This document shows positions 9,561-16,795 of a stretch of 64,000 nt of DNA, one piece after another. The notes beneath the pieces are model-generated. The model saw only the letters and a list, made by a program, of their open reading frames with translations. It searched no databases and had not been told where the DNA came from. The stretch is from Alterisphingorhabdus sp051668705. Lineage in GTDB: Bacteria > Pseudomonadota > Alphaproteobacteria > Sphingomonadales > Sphingomonadaceae. The DNA lies in the NCBI RefSeq assembly GCF_051668705.1, contig NZ_CP196351.1:1798001-1862000 (forward strand), given 5' to 3'. A program made the translations under genes and the position numbers. Numbering within the stretch: the stretch's first letter is position 1; each line of letters starts with the position of its first letter.

Positions 9561-9577
9561 ATAACCAATTAGGTTAT
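9561..9577. promoter_or_regulatory. palindrome upstream of the lysis cassette
   Basis: A 17-base perfect inverted repeat, ATAACC-AATTA-GGTTAT, lies 37 bases before the start of the muramidase gene. Spaced TTAA-like half sites resemble CtrA targets only loosely (here TAACC and GGTTA). It is a credible operator for the lysis genes, but the regulator is unknown. Confidence 0.4.
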
Positions 9578-9614
9578 ATACTCCTTTTTATATTCCAATA
9601 AGGAGTGCTGGCAA

Positions 9615-10160
9615 ATGGAGAAAGTTACTCAGCTCATCAACGATGTTATTGCGCGTGAAGGGGGATATAGCAACCACCCCGATGATCGCGGCGGCCCAAC
9701 ACGATGGGGCATTACCCAAAGCGTAGCCCGTAAGCAGGGATATTCAGGTGATATGAAACATCTGCCGCGCGAAAGCGCTATGGACATATATCGTCAGCTT
9801 TACTGGCTCGACCCCAAGCTGGATCAAGTTGCAGAGCGCGCACCTCTATTAGCCGCAGAGTTGTTCGATACCGCAGTGAATATGGGCACAGCCAGAGCGA
9901 TCCGCTTTCTACAAAGGTCACTCAACGCACTACAACGCAGTGACAATGACCATTTGCTAACACTTGATGGCGTTATCGGTCCGCAAACTTTGCGCATATT
10001 GGATGGTTTTCTGAGAAAGCGCGGTCGTCAGGGAGAGCGCGTGCTCACTCGCGCCGTCGATTCCTTACAAGGCGCCAAATATATCAGTCTTGCAGAGAGC
10101 AGACCAGCCAATCGATCTTTCTTATTTGGTTGGCTCGCGCACCGCATAGGTGTGGAATAA
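9615..10160 (+). CDS. GH108-family muramidase (endolysin)
   Basis: This 181-residue cytoplasmic protein is a glycoside hydrolase of family 108, which cuts the N-acetylmuramic acid bond of peptidoglycan. The catalytic Glu lies in the N-terminal motif REGGYSNHPDDRGGPTRWGIT (E15), which is the family signature. A C-terminal peptidoglycan-binding part follows (FLQRSLNAL, DGVIGPQTL). There is no signal peptide, as expected for an endolysin that needs a holin. The next gene on the same strand encodes a 3-TM holin, so the two form a lysis cassette. The gene-transfer-agent endolysin of Rhodobacter has this domain type and is also encoded away from the GTA head and tail genes. Confidence 0.9.
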   Translation: MEKVTQLINDVIAREGGYSNHPDDRGGPTRWGITQSVARKQGYSGDMKHLPRESAMDIYRQLYWLDPKLDQVAERAPLLAAELFDTAVNMGTARAIRFLQRSLNALQRSDNDHLLTLDGVIGPQTLRILDGFLRKRGRQGERVLTRAVDSLQGAKYISLAESRPANRSFLFGWLAHRIGVE

Positions 10161-10233
10161 ACCCATCCCCTCTGGTCAATATATCTCTTCCAGAGAAACA
10201 CCCTTCCCCGCAATTTACCAAAGGACAATCTTC

Positions 10234-10644
10234 ATGGCGATATTGGAAAGCCTGATCAGCCCGATCACATCTATAATAGACAAAATTATTCCTGACCCTG
10301 ATGCAAGAGCCAAAGCAAAATTGGAGCTAATTAAATTGCAAGGCAGCCAAGAATTGCAAGCAGTTGAAACGCGAATCGCTACCATATTGGCTGAAGCAAA
10401 GTCTGCCGATCCATGGACCAGTCGAGCACGACCAAGCTTTCTTTACGTAATGTACGCTATGATTTTATGGGCCATCCCAATGGGCGTGATAGCATCGATC
10501 CGTCCAGAAACCGCTTTTGCTATCGCCAATGGCATGAATGCCTATCTTTCCGGCCTTCCAGAGCCATTATACGCCCTATTTGGTACGGGATATTTGGGTT
10601 ATACTGTTGCGCGACAATGGGGTAAAAATCGTGGAATCGAATAA
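10234..10644 (+). CDS. 3-TM holin of the gene-transfer-agent type
   Basis: The 136-residue product begins with an amphipathic segment (MAILESLISPITSIIDKIIP) and a charged coiled-coil-like stretch (about 22-55). After the motif DPWTSRARPSFLYVMYAMIL it has two or three membrane segments to about residue 130. This matches the holin family GTA_holin_3TM named from the Rhodobacter gene transfer agent. I chose the ATG at 10234 because it fits the family start; an upstream in-frame start would overlap the muramidase gene. It would let the upstream muramidase reach the cell wall. Confidence 0.82.
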   Translation: MAILESLISPITSIIDKIIPDPDARAKAKLELIKLQGSQELQAVETRIATILAEAKSADPWTSRARPSFLYVMYAMILWAIPMGVIASIRPETAFAIANGMNAYLSGLPEPLYALFGTGYLGYTVARQWGKNRGIE

Positions 10645-10718
10645 ACTTTATCTCTGTTTACGCAAAAAAAACTATCCTCCATGCGAAAAAATCTTGCCAG
10701 AAGCATATTCATGCCAGT

Positions 10719-10738
10719 AAACAGGACACTCTGTTTTT
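10719..10738 (+). terminator. short hairpin after the lysis cassette
   Basis: The sequence AAACAG-GACACT-CTGTTT followed by further T residues forms a 6-bp stem with a U-run, consistent with a weak intrinsic terminator. It lies 75 bases after the holin gene and just before the Cys-rich lipoprotein gene, so it would separate the two units. Confidence 0.4.
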
Positions 10739-10763
10739 AAGAATCCTACGAAGGGGAATGAAT

Positions 10764-11072
10764 ATGAAAAACTCTAACCTGGGCAAAATGCTCGCCATCG
10801 CTGGCGGTCTTGCACTTGCAACTGCTTGTACTCCTGAAGAAGCTGGCGACGCCGCTGCATGTGCAGCTTGTACCGCTGAATGTGCTGCTTGTGGCGCAGC
10901 ATGTGCCGCTGGTTGTGCAGCATGCGCAGCTGGTTGTGCAGCATGTGCAGCAGCTTGTGGCGCAGCATGTGCAGCAGCTTGTGCAGCATGTGGCGCGGCT
11001 TGTGCAGCATGTGGCGCGGCTTGTGCAGCAGCATGTGCAGCTTGCGCAGCAGTAGACGCTGTAAGCGAGTAA
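10764..11072 (+). CDS. Cys/Ala-repeat lipoprotein with helical cysteine stripe
   Basis: The family of this 102-residue protein is not recognised with confidence. It has an N-terminal hydrophobic signal (KMLAIAGGLALATAC) ending in a plausible lipobox (ATA-C), so it is probably a lipoprotein. After a short acidic linker (TPEEAGD), the chain consists almost only of Ala, Cys and Gly. Eighteen further cysteines are each 3 or 4 residues apart; the 17 intervals sum to 61, mean 3.59, which equals the pitch of an alpha helix, so all would fall on one face. The spacing recalls the Cys-lined helices of Csp/DUF326 copper-storage proteins. I prefer the second ATG (10764) because AAGGGG lies 7 bases before it; an ATG at 10758 is the alternative. 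A related protein is encoded at 23406-23714. Confidence 0.85.
   Translation: MKNSNLGKMLAIAGGLALATACTPEEAGDAAACAACTAECAACGAACAAGCAACAAGCAACAAACGAACAAACAACGAACAACGAACAAACAACAAVDAVSE
10983..11024 (+). repeat. tandem 21-bp repeat inside the Cys-rich gene
   Basis: Two exact adjacent copies of a 21-base unit encode Ala-Ala-Cys-Gly-Ala-Ala-Cys. The seven-codon unit keeps the reading frame and the Cys spacing, so the gene can grow or shrink by slippage without losing its pattern. The rest of the gene is a degenerate version of the same repeat. Confidence 0.85.
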
Positions 11073-11128
11073 TTTTGCTGAAAAATTGAATTTGGCGGTT
11101 TACTGACGGCTATATTGGCTTACATTAC

Positions 11129-11148
11129 ATTCTAACTCAGTTTAGAAT
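11129..11148. promoter_or_regulatory. inverted repeat upstream of the His-rich protein gene
   Basis: ATTCTAA and TTAGAAT form a perfect 7-bp inverted repeat with a 6-base spacer. It ends 16 bases before the ATG of the following gene, a typical operator position. No regulator gene adjoins it. Confidence 0.4.
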
Positions 11149-11164
11149 GGTTAAGTAAGATAAT

Positions 11165-11794
11165 ATGACCGAATCAGTAGACCGCCTTTTTCGTTTAACC
11201 GAACAGATTGTTGAGGAAGGTATATCACTAGTACCGCGCGTTGTACCTATGGATGCGCCTTTTGTTCAATATCAACACTACCCCAAAGGCGATTGCATCG
11301 CTCCGGGGAATAAGTCACGCTGGTTTTACCATGCGCACAAACCCGAAGAACGTGAAGAAGGCGAGCATGGTCATTTTCACATGTTTTTGCCGGGCGATGT
11401 TTTTAAAGGCGTAGAGCCGCTTAACGCTCCTCCTCACAAGAAAAACAAAAAGGGCAATTTCCCAGCCAAAGTCGTGCATTTTGCCGCTCTTGGCTTTGAT
11501 ACTGCGGGTATGCCGCTCTATTGGTTCACAACAAATTATTGGGTCACGGCGGAATATATGATGCCAGCTGACGCCATTGCGCAGCGCCTGAAGCTATTCA
11601 ACATGAAGGGTGCGCCTGGTGACCCGTTGGTCAATGATTGGTTGACAGCAGCAGTCGAAGTCTTCCGCGATCCGATCATTAGCTTGCTGGAAGAGCGCGA
11701 TAAGATCATTGGTGCAGCTGTGGAAGAAGAAGGCGACAAAGCCTATCTCAACAAGAAGATAGAAATCCCTTCAAAAGCGGCTTTTGATTTATAA
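11165..11794 (+). CDS. conserved hypothetical protein with His cluster (DUF6969-like)
   Basis: This 209-residue soluble protein has no signal peptide. Its most striking part is residues 51-75, with H56, H58, H68, H70 and H72 in the pattern YHAHKP...EHGHFHMF, inside an acidic stretch (EEREEGEH). This could bind a metal. The rest contains aromatic-rich strands (MPLYWFTTNYWVTAEYMM) and a helical, charged C-terminus. I associate it tentatively with DUF6969, a family of unknown function. It follows the Cys-rich lipoprotein gene by 92 bases on the same strand, with an inverted repeat between them, so co-regulation is possible. Confidence 0.65.
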   Translation: MTESVDRLFRLTEQIVEEGISLVPRVVPMDAPFVQYQHYPKGDCIAPGNKSRWFYHAHKPEEREEGEHGHFHMFLPGDVFKGVEPLNAPPHKKNKKGNFPAKVVHFAALGFDTAGMPLYWFTTNYWVTAEYMMPADAIAQRLKLFNMKGAPGDPLVNDWLTAAVEVFRDPIISLLEERDKIIGAAVEEEGDKAYLNKKIEIPSKAAFDL

Positions 11795-11823
11795 TCTGTA
11801 GCAGCAACTCGCGCCAAAATATT

Positions 11824-11900
11824 TGGTGACCCCGGCGTGATTCGAACACGCGGCCTATTGATTAGGAATCAATTGCTCTATCCTGCTGAGCTACGGGGCC
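11824..11900 (-). tRNA. tRNA-Arg (anticodon CCT)
   Basis: On the minus strand the acceptor arms GGCCCCG and CGGGGTC pair, with one G-T pair. The D arm GCTC-AGCAGGATA-GAGC, the anticodon stem TTGAT/ATCAA with the CCT anticodon, and the T loop GTTCGAATC are clear, and CCA is encoded. It reads the rare AGG arginine codon. It lies just downstream of the DUF1178 gene on the same strand. Confidence 0.96.
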
Positions 11901-11972
11901 TTATCTATGGTCTAGCCATGCTATGAACATGCTTCAAGGTCTAGCTTAGCTATACCCCATCCCTGTGTCAGA

Positions 11973-12506
11973 TCAGTTTTCTTTATCGGGTCGCCTAACC
12001 GGCAGTGGCAGAGGCGCGATATTGATCCCCTCCTCCAGCAATGCCTTCGCATCGTCCAGACTGGCCTCACCATGCACAGGTGCGACCTCCGCCTCGCCAT
12101 AATGCATAGCACGCGCGGTATCTGTAAAGTCTTCTCCCACCCAGCGCGATGACTCAAGCGCTTTTTCTTGTGCCTCAGCTAGCTTTGACAACATGGCCTT
12201 CATTTCAATCAGCGATGGCGTTGATGTGCCGGTTGGAGCCGAGAGCTGGACTGCATCATTAGGCTGTGCGTTTTCTACTGGCTCGATAGCTTCATTTTTG
12301 GCAGGCGTTTGCGGTATATCTATAGCCGATTTCTGATTAGATTTCGCGCCAATAGACGGCGCCATAACTGCTTTGGAAATATCATCTGCACCGCATATCG
12401 GACAGCTTATCAGGCCGCGCGCTGATTGATCTGTAAAGTCATCGCTCGATCCAAACCATCCTTCAAAAATATGGTGATTTGGGCACTGCAGATCAAAAAC
12501 AATCAC
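11973..12506 (-). CDS. DUF1178 family protein
   Basis: This 177-residue cytoplasmic protein starts MIVFDLQCPNHHIFEGWFGS and has a second pair of cysteines at CPICGAD. The N-terminal half is therefore a probable zinc ribbon (C8 and the later CPIC), as is typical of DUF1178. The C-terminal half is variable and predicted helical. Function is unknown. It is the last gene of the comF-grxC-nitrilase-DUF1178 unit and overlaps the nitrilase stop by four bases, so the two are translationally coupled. This gene order is common in sphingomonads and related alphaproteobacteria. Confidence 0.88.
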   Translation of the reverse strand: MIVFDLQCPNHHIFEGWFGSSDDFTDQSARGLISCPICGADDISKAVMAPSIGAKSNQKSAIDIPQTPAKNEAIEPVENAQPNDAVQLSAPTGTSTPSLIEMKAMLSKLAEAQEKALESSRWVGEDFTDTARAMHYGEAEVAPVHGEASLDDAKALLEEGINIAPLPLPVRRPDKEN

Positions 12507-13339
12507 TGGGTGAATATCCTGGGTGTCTTAGCAAAATCGCGTTGATTGGCGAGCGAGGGCAGTTTCTTGCGTGTTTCACTCACCTTTTCAAGATCAATTG
12601 ACGCAAAACCAAGTCCGCTCTGATTATTCATATCCAGCAAAACATCTCCCCAAGGGTCAATAACCAAAGAATGCCCATAGGTTTTGCGGCCATCTTCATG
12701 CTCACCATTTTGCGCAGCCGCTATAATAAAGCATTGCCCTTCAATGGCACGGGCACGCAACAGGCTGTGCCAATGGGCTTTGCCGGTTGGCACAGTAAAC
12801 GCAGCTGGAACCGTTATCACATGAGCGCCATTGGCCACCAACGCAGCGTAGAGAGTGGGAAAGCGCATGTCATAACAGACTGTCATGCCCAATGGGCCAA
12901 TAGGGCTTTGTGTTAAAACGGCTTCCTGCCCTGCCCCATAAGCTGATGATTCGCGCCAATCATCGCCATTGCCCAATGTCACATCGAACAGATGAATCTT
13001 ATCATAGCGCGCTGAAATACGGCCTTGCCTATCGAACAGTATCGACCGGTTTCGCCATTTTCCATCATCATGTGCCACAGCATGTGAGCCGATATGCAAT
13101 GCTATTTGCGCTTTGCTGCAAGCCTTGGCCATGTGCTGCAAAAAACCACTCTCGCTCTCACTAACGATATGCTGCGCCGCACGTTTACGGTCTCGGTCAA
13201 GCATACCTGCCATTTCAGGGGTGAACAAAATTTCTGCCCCTTGGTCGGCAGCCTGCTCAATAGCGGTCTCGATTATGCATGCATTTTCTGACGGCTCTGT
13301 GCCGCTTGTCATCTGCAACAAGGCAATTTTGTGCGCCAT
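12503..13339 (-). CDS. carbon-nitrogen hydrolase (Nit-type omega-amidase/deaminated glutathione amidase family)
   Basis: This 278-residue protein belongs to the nitrilase superfamily, which hydrolyses amides such as deaminated glutathione or alpha-ketoglutaramate. The catalytic triad is visible: Glu42 in FTPEMAG, Lys114 in RYDKIHLFDV and Cys155 in VCYDMRFP. The subgroup motifs (GNGDDWRESSAYGAG and WHSLLRARAIE) match Nit1/Nit2-like proteins found next to grxC. I chose the ATG at 13339 over the preceding TTG. The link with glutaredoxin supports a role in glutathione repair, but the exact substrate is inferred. Confidence 0.9.
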   Translation of the reverse strand: MAHKIALLQMTSGTEPSENACIIETAIEQAADQGAEILFTPEMAGMLDRDRKRAAQHIVSESESGFLQHMAKACSKAQIALHIGSHAVAHDDGKWRNRSILFDRQGRISARYDKIHLFDVTLGNGDDWRESSAYGAGQEAVLTQSPIGPLGMTVCYDMRFPTLYAALVANGAHVITVPAAFTVPTGKAHWHSLLRARAIEGQCFIIAAAQNGEHEDGRKTYGHSLVIDPWGDVLLDMNNQSGLGFASIDLEKVSETRKKLPSLANQRDFAKTPRIFTQ

Positions 13340-13372
13340 CAACTAACCATCAAACGTCTTAAAGCTCGCAGC

Positions 13373-13630
13373 TTAACCAGCAAGTAAAGCGTCCAACTTA
13401 CCCGCAGCTTCCAGAGCGGCAAGATCATCAGAGCCGCCAATATGTTTATCATTGATAAAAATTTGCGGCACAGTGGTGCGGCCATTGGCACGCTCAATCA
13501 TTTCGGCACGCTTTGCGCCGCCCATGCTAATCTCATATTCTTCAAATGATACCCCTTTTTGTTTCAAAAGGTCTTTCGCCCGATAACAAAAGGGGCAAGT
13601 AAATTTGGTATAGATTTCAATTTTGGTCAT
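13373..13630 (-). CDS. grxC: glutaredoxin 3
   Basis: This is an 85-residue dithiol glutaredoxin, a small cytoplasmic thiol-disulfide reductant. The active site CPFC occurs at residues 10-13 after the strand IEIYTKFT. The GSH-binding features TVPQIFINDKHIGGSDDL (cis-Pro and GG-D) follow. The start MTKIEIYT has GAGG in front of it; the reading frame extends upstream by 11 codons with no better site. It lies between comF and the nitrilase gene on the same strand. Confidence 0.95.
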   Translation of the reverse strand: MTKIEIYTKFTCPFCYRAKDLLKQKGVSFEEYEISMGGAKRAEMIERANGRTTVPQIFINDKHIGGSDDLAALEAAGKLDALLAG

Positions 13631-13703
13631 AATTCCTCTTTCCATAGGCATATGGTCATACATGCTGCCCTGTTCAACAAGACTATACGCAACCGTAAAA
13701 GCG

Positions 13704-14483
13704 TTAATGCATCGCTTCTAATCCAGCTTCTCCATCTCGCAACACCCTTGCCCAACACATGATTTCAACTCTGCTTGCTCCGGCTTTTTTAAGCACTTTA
13801 ACGCAAGCATGGCTGGTCGCCCCGCTGGTATAAACATCATCGACAAGCATTATCTTGCGCCCACTTAGCTGACCAGCTTTTTTAGGATTAACAGCAAATA
13901 CATTTTTCACGGCCTCTTTTCGCTGCCTTAATGTCATATTTTTGAGCGGCGGCGTGGCCTTGGTCCTCAGCAATGCATCGGCGCTGATTGCTGTGCCGTG
14001 CATATACGCCAATTGCGATGCAATAAGTTGCGACTGATTAAACCCCCGTCGCCATAACCGCCATCGGTGCAAAGGCACTGGCACCAACAGCCAATCTTCC
14101 TCCAAGTCGGGCATTTGGCGCAGTAGCTGCCCTGCAATAAGCTTGGCAAGGCCGATGCGCCCTGCATGTTTCAAGCATAATGCAATACGCCGTGACAGAT
14201 CATCATATATAGCGACCGCTCGAATGCCATCATGCGGTGGTGGCTCAGCTAAACATGGGGCGCATATCAGCTTATCCTGCTCTAAATGCGTGCGATCGGT
14301 GCCCAACGGACGACCGCAACTGCCACATTGCGGCGCAGATATGAGGCGCAGCCTTGGCCAGCAATCGCCGCAAAAGCCGCCCTGTTCCAGCACCATTTCA
14401 CCGCATAAAGGGCATCGCGGAGGCAGGATCAGATCGACAAAGCCACCCAAAGCGTGACGATAATGATCGCTCACCTTGCCCAT
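13704..14483 (-). CDS. comF: ComF family protein (phosphoribosyltransferase-like)
   Basis: This 259-residue protein has an N-terminal double zinc ribbon (CPLCGE...CGDCW and CGSCGRPLG...CAPC) and a C-terminal PRTase-type domain with the PRPP-binding loop IMLVDDVYTSGATSHAC. ComF proteins are needed for DNA uptake in naturally competent bacteria and for other, less clear, DNA-related roles in the rest. A good AAAGGAG site precedes the ATG. It is the first gene of a unit that continues with grxC. It is divergent from the methyltransferase gene, with the promoters packed into a short space. Confidence 0.9.
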   Translation of the reverse strand: MGKVSDHYRHALGGFVDLILPPRCPLCGEMVLEQGGFCGDCWPRLRLISAPQCGSCGRPLGTDRTHLEQDKLICAPCLAEPPPHDGIRAVAIYDDLSRRIALCLKHAGRIGLAKLIAGQLLRQMPDLEEDWLLVPVPLHRWRLWRRGFNQSQLIASQLAYMHGTAISADALLRTKATPPLKNMTLRQRKEAVKNVFAVNPKKAGQLSGRKIMLVDDVYTSGATSHACVKVLKKAGASRVEIMCWARVLRDGEAGLEAMH

Positions 14484-14553
14484 ATCGCGCTCCTTTTACG
14501 CTAGCAGCAATTTGCCACTTGCCCGAATGATGACAAATCGCCACATCGCAAAT

Positions 14554-15450
14554 ATGCAAGACCCGTCAGAACCGAACAAAATTTTTGACCCACAACGTCA
14601 ACGCCAGAACCGCCAACGTCGCATGACGATGCTGCAACGGCAAGCGGATAGTGATTTTTTAAGCGACCTTATGGCCGATGATATAATTGCTAGGCTGGAT
14701 GTCGTTACCAGATCATTTTCCAAAGCTCTCATTATCGGCAATTGCTCAGAAACTCTCTTGGATTGGCTCAAAGAGCGGAGCATTGAAACTGCAATTATTG
14801 ATATGGTTCCTGCTCCTGCTCCTGCTCCTGCTCATAGGCCCAATATGCCGCCGCATCTCATCTGCAAGGAATGGGATGAAATTCCTAGCCTGCCATTCCA
14901 GCCGGATTTAATCATTATGATTGGCGTGCTGGATGCTGCCAATGATGTGCCTGGCCTGTTGGCGCAGTTGCGCAGAGCTTTACGCCCTGATGGATTGCTG
15001 CTTGCTGAGTTTTTTGGTGTTGGCAGTTTGCCATTGTTAAAACGTGCAATGTTGGTCGCGGATGGCGATATGCCGCGGCCACATATACACCCGCAAATCG
15101 ATGTGCGTTCAGGGGGTGATCTTTTAAGCCGTGCCGGCTTTGCTATGCCCGTGGCAGATATTGATATGTTGAACGTGCGCTACAAGTCAGTCCGGCAATT
15201 ACTGCACGACATTCGCAGCTTTGGCGGCGGTTATGCCCTCACCAACAAAGTTGTGCGTTATAGCAAAGGCCAATGGGCGCTGCTTAATGATTATATCGCA
15301 TCGCAAGCGGATAGTGATGACAGGGCTACCGAGAATTTTGCGCTTGTATCGCTTAGCGGATGGGCACCCTCGCCAGACCAACCAAAGCCGGCCAAACGTG
15401 GAAGCGCAACAATGTCACTCGCCAGCCAGCTTGGTAAAAAGCCTGGCTGA
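14554..15450 (+). CDS. class I SAM-dependent methyltransferase, BioC/NDUFAF5-like
   Basis: This protein of about 298 residues begins with IFDPQRQRQNRQRRMTMLQ, the basic N-terminus typical of the BioC/NDUFAF5-like methyltransferases of alphaproteobacteria. It contains a Rossmann-type core (ALIIGNCS, then LIIMIGVLDAANDVPGLL and RALRPDGLLLAEFFG). The first glycine-rich motif is weak (IIGNCSE), so SAM binding should be treated as likely rather than certain. Mitochondrial NDUFAF5 hydroxylates a complex I subunit; the substrate here is unknown. No clear ribosome binding site was found. In-frame starts at 14476 and 14527 are possible, but the first would overlap comF. A run of four CCTGCT units encodes PAPAPAPA. 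Confidence 0.8.
   Translation: MQDPSEPNKIFDPQRQRQNRQRRMTMLQRQADSDFLSDLMADDIIARLDVVTRSFSKALIIGNCSETLLDWLKERSIETAIIDMVPAPAPAPAHRPNMPPHLICKEWDEIPSLPFQPDLIIMIGVLDAANDVPGLLAQLRRALRPDGLLLAEFFGVGSLPLLKRAMLVADGDMPRPHIHPQIDVRSGGDLLSRAGFAMPVADIDMLNVRYKSVRQLLHDIRSFGGGYALTNKVVRYSKGQWALLNDYIASQADSDDRATENFALVSLSGWAPSPDQPKPAKRGSATMSLASQLGKKPG
14809..14832 (+). repeat. four CCTGCT hexanucleotide units in the methyltransferase gene
   Basis: Four exact 6-base units encode Pro-Ala four times in a loop between the first strands of the methyltransferase core. Slippage would add or remove two residues without a frameshift. Confidence 0.85.
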
Positions 15451-15467
15451 CGATTTAACAGATTGCC

Positions 15468-16742
15468 TTAGCGACGCGCGGCCAAGCGGGCTGAGCCTGC
15501 GCTACCATTGCCGGATTTGCGCACAATGCAGCTGCCGCCGCGTGCTTTAATACCATCACAAAGAGCTTTTGCAGATTGCTCATTACCAAAACCCGTCGCT
15601 GCAAGGCGATATAGTGTCCGGCCATTTGATTTCACCGTAGAACTGGCATTCCCAAAGGGTGCAAGCTCGCGATATTGTGTGGTCAGTTGCGACCATGCTT
15701 TTTGCGCACCTTGCTGCGAAGAGAATGCGCCAAGCTGCAATATATATTGGCCCTCAACGACGCGTTGCCGCGCTGCCGGAGCTGGCTTAGCTGCAGGCGC
15801 GGGTTTCGCGATGCGTGATGGTGCAACACCTGCAGTCTCAACAATCGGCGCCTTTTTGGCTATAGCAGGTTTGACAATGGGTTTTGCAGCCGGTTTTGGT
15901 GCAGGAATGGCTATCGGTGCAGCAGATGCCAAAGTTATAGGCTTCGGCGCAGCTTTAGGAGCAGGCACCGGAGCAGCTTTGGTGGGTGCTTTGGCAGCAA
16001 TAGCGACGGCCTGCGCATTTTCACTTTGCGGACGTAGCGCCAACTGTATTGGCTGGCCATTATCAACCGTTGCAGGGCTTACACCCAGCAGAGAAGCAAC
16101 ACGTGCCTGATAAGCATTAGGCCGTGCAAGCTGTGCCCATTGCAGGATACGCGCATTAACATCATCAGGCTTCACATCTTGCCCTGCCATTAGCTTGGCT
16201 TCGCGCCAGCGGCCATCCAAGGCATAAGCAAAAGCAAGATTTTGGCGAACCTTTGGTGAATTGACACCTGTACGGATAAGGCCGGATAGCACATCAACAC
16301 CGCGGCGCGTTTCACCAGCAAGCGCCAGGGCGAGACCATAATCGCTAGGCGGCAGAACCGATTGTTTGGAATTGAGCAGTTCAAGCGCGTCTTGCTGCTT
16401 GCCTTGCGCAATTTGCGTTAGCGACATGCTGATAATGGTGCGCGCACTGTTATCACCCAATGCAACGGCATCTTCAAATGTCTTTTCAGCAGATCTGAAA
16501 CGTCCATCCTTAAGATATGCCTGCGCTAATACGCGGCGTGCTTCTGCGTCACGGGGTGCAATCAGCACAGCGTCTTCCGCACTCGCAATGGCTTTGGCTG
16601 TCTTGCCATTGGACAATGACTTCTCAGCTTTTTGTGTCAGATTTGCAGGCCCGCCGCTTTGGCCGGGAGTACTACAACTAGCCAATGTTACGCCAAATAT
16701 CAGCGTTGATACAGCCATTTTCAGCATTGCCTTGTTCGTCAT
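15468..16742 (-). CDS. TPR- and SPOR-domain lipoprotein
   Basis: This 424-residue protein has a signal with a lipobox (FGVTLASC, C at about residue 22), so it is probably an outer-membrane or periplasmic lipoprotein. Residues of about 40-200 hold tetratricopeptide repeats (AIASAEDAVLIAPRDAEARRVLAQAYLKDG and similar). A Pro/Ala-rich linker follows. The last 90 residues are a SPOR domain (YILQLGAFSSQQGAQKAWSQL...), which binds denuded peptidoglycan glycans at septa. I chose the ATG at 16742, which has AAGGA 8 bases before it; a GTG at 16766 is possible. It lies downstream of the ParA and RHH-like genes on the same strand, suggesting a link with division or segregation. Confidence 0.85.
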   Translation of the reverse strand: MTNKAMLKMAVSTLIFGVTLASCSTPGQSGGPANLTQKAEKSLSNGKTAKAIASAEDAVLIAPRDAEARRVLAQAYLKDGRFRSAEKTFEDAVALGDNSARTIISMSLTQIAQGKQQDALELLNSKQSVLPPSDYGLALALAGETRRGVDVLSGLIRTGVNSPKVRQNLAFAYALDGRWREAKLMAGQDVKPDDVNARILQWAQLARPNAYQARVASLLGVSPATVDNGQPIQLALRPQSENAQAVAIAAKAPTKAAPVPAPKAAPKPITLASAAPIAIPAPKPAAKPIVKPAIAKKAPIVETAGVAPSRIAKPAPAAKPAPAARQRVVEGQYILQLGAFSSQQGAQKAWSQLTTQYRELAPFGNASSTVKSNGRTLYRLAATGFGNEQSAKALCDGIKARGGSCIVRKSGNGSAGSARLAARR

Positions 16743-16795
16743 TGTGTCCATCCTTGTTCTGGTCACTTAAATAAGTTTGTGTTCTTCAATTCTGT

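Noticed and set aside
9615..10644. Part of a prophage.
   Set aside because: No integrase, capsid, tail, terminase or repressor genes flank the two lysis genes; the neighbours are housekeeping genes.
10774..11034. Long antisense and alternate-frame open frames over the Cys/Ala gene (also at 23339-23638 and 23390-23608).
   Set aside because: They exist because the 21-bp repeat lacks stop codons in several frames. Only the reported frames have signal peptides, ribosome binding sites and a regular Cys pattern.
15508..16110. 200-residue plus-strand frame opposite the TPR-SPOR gene.
   Set aside because: It is a mirror of the Pro/Ala-rich linker; the minus frame has clear TPR and SPOR domains.
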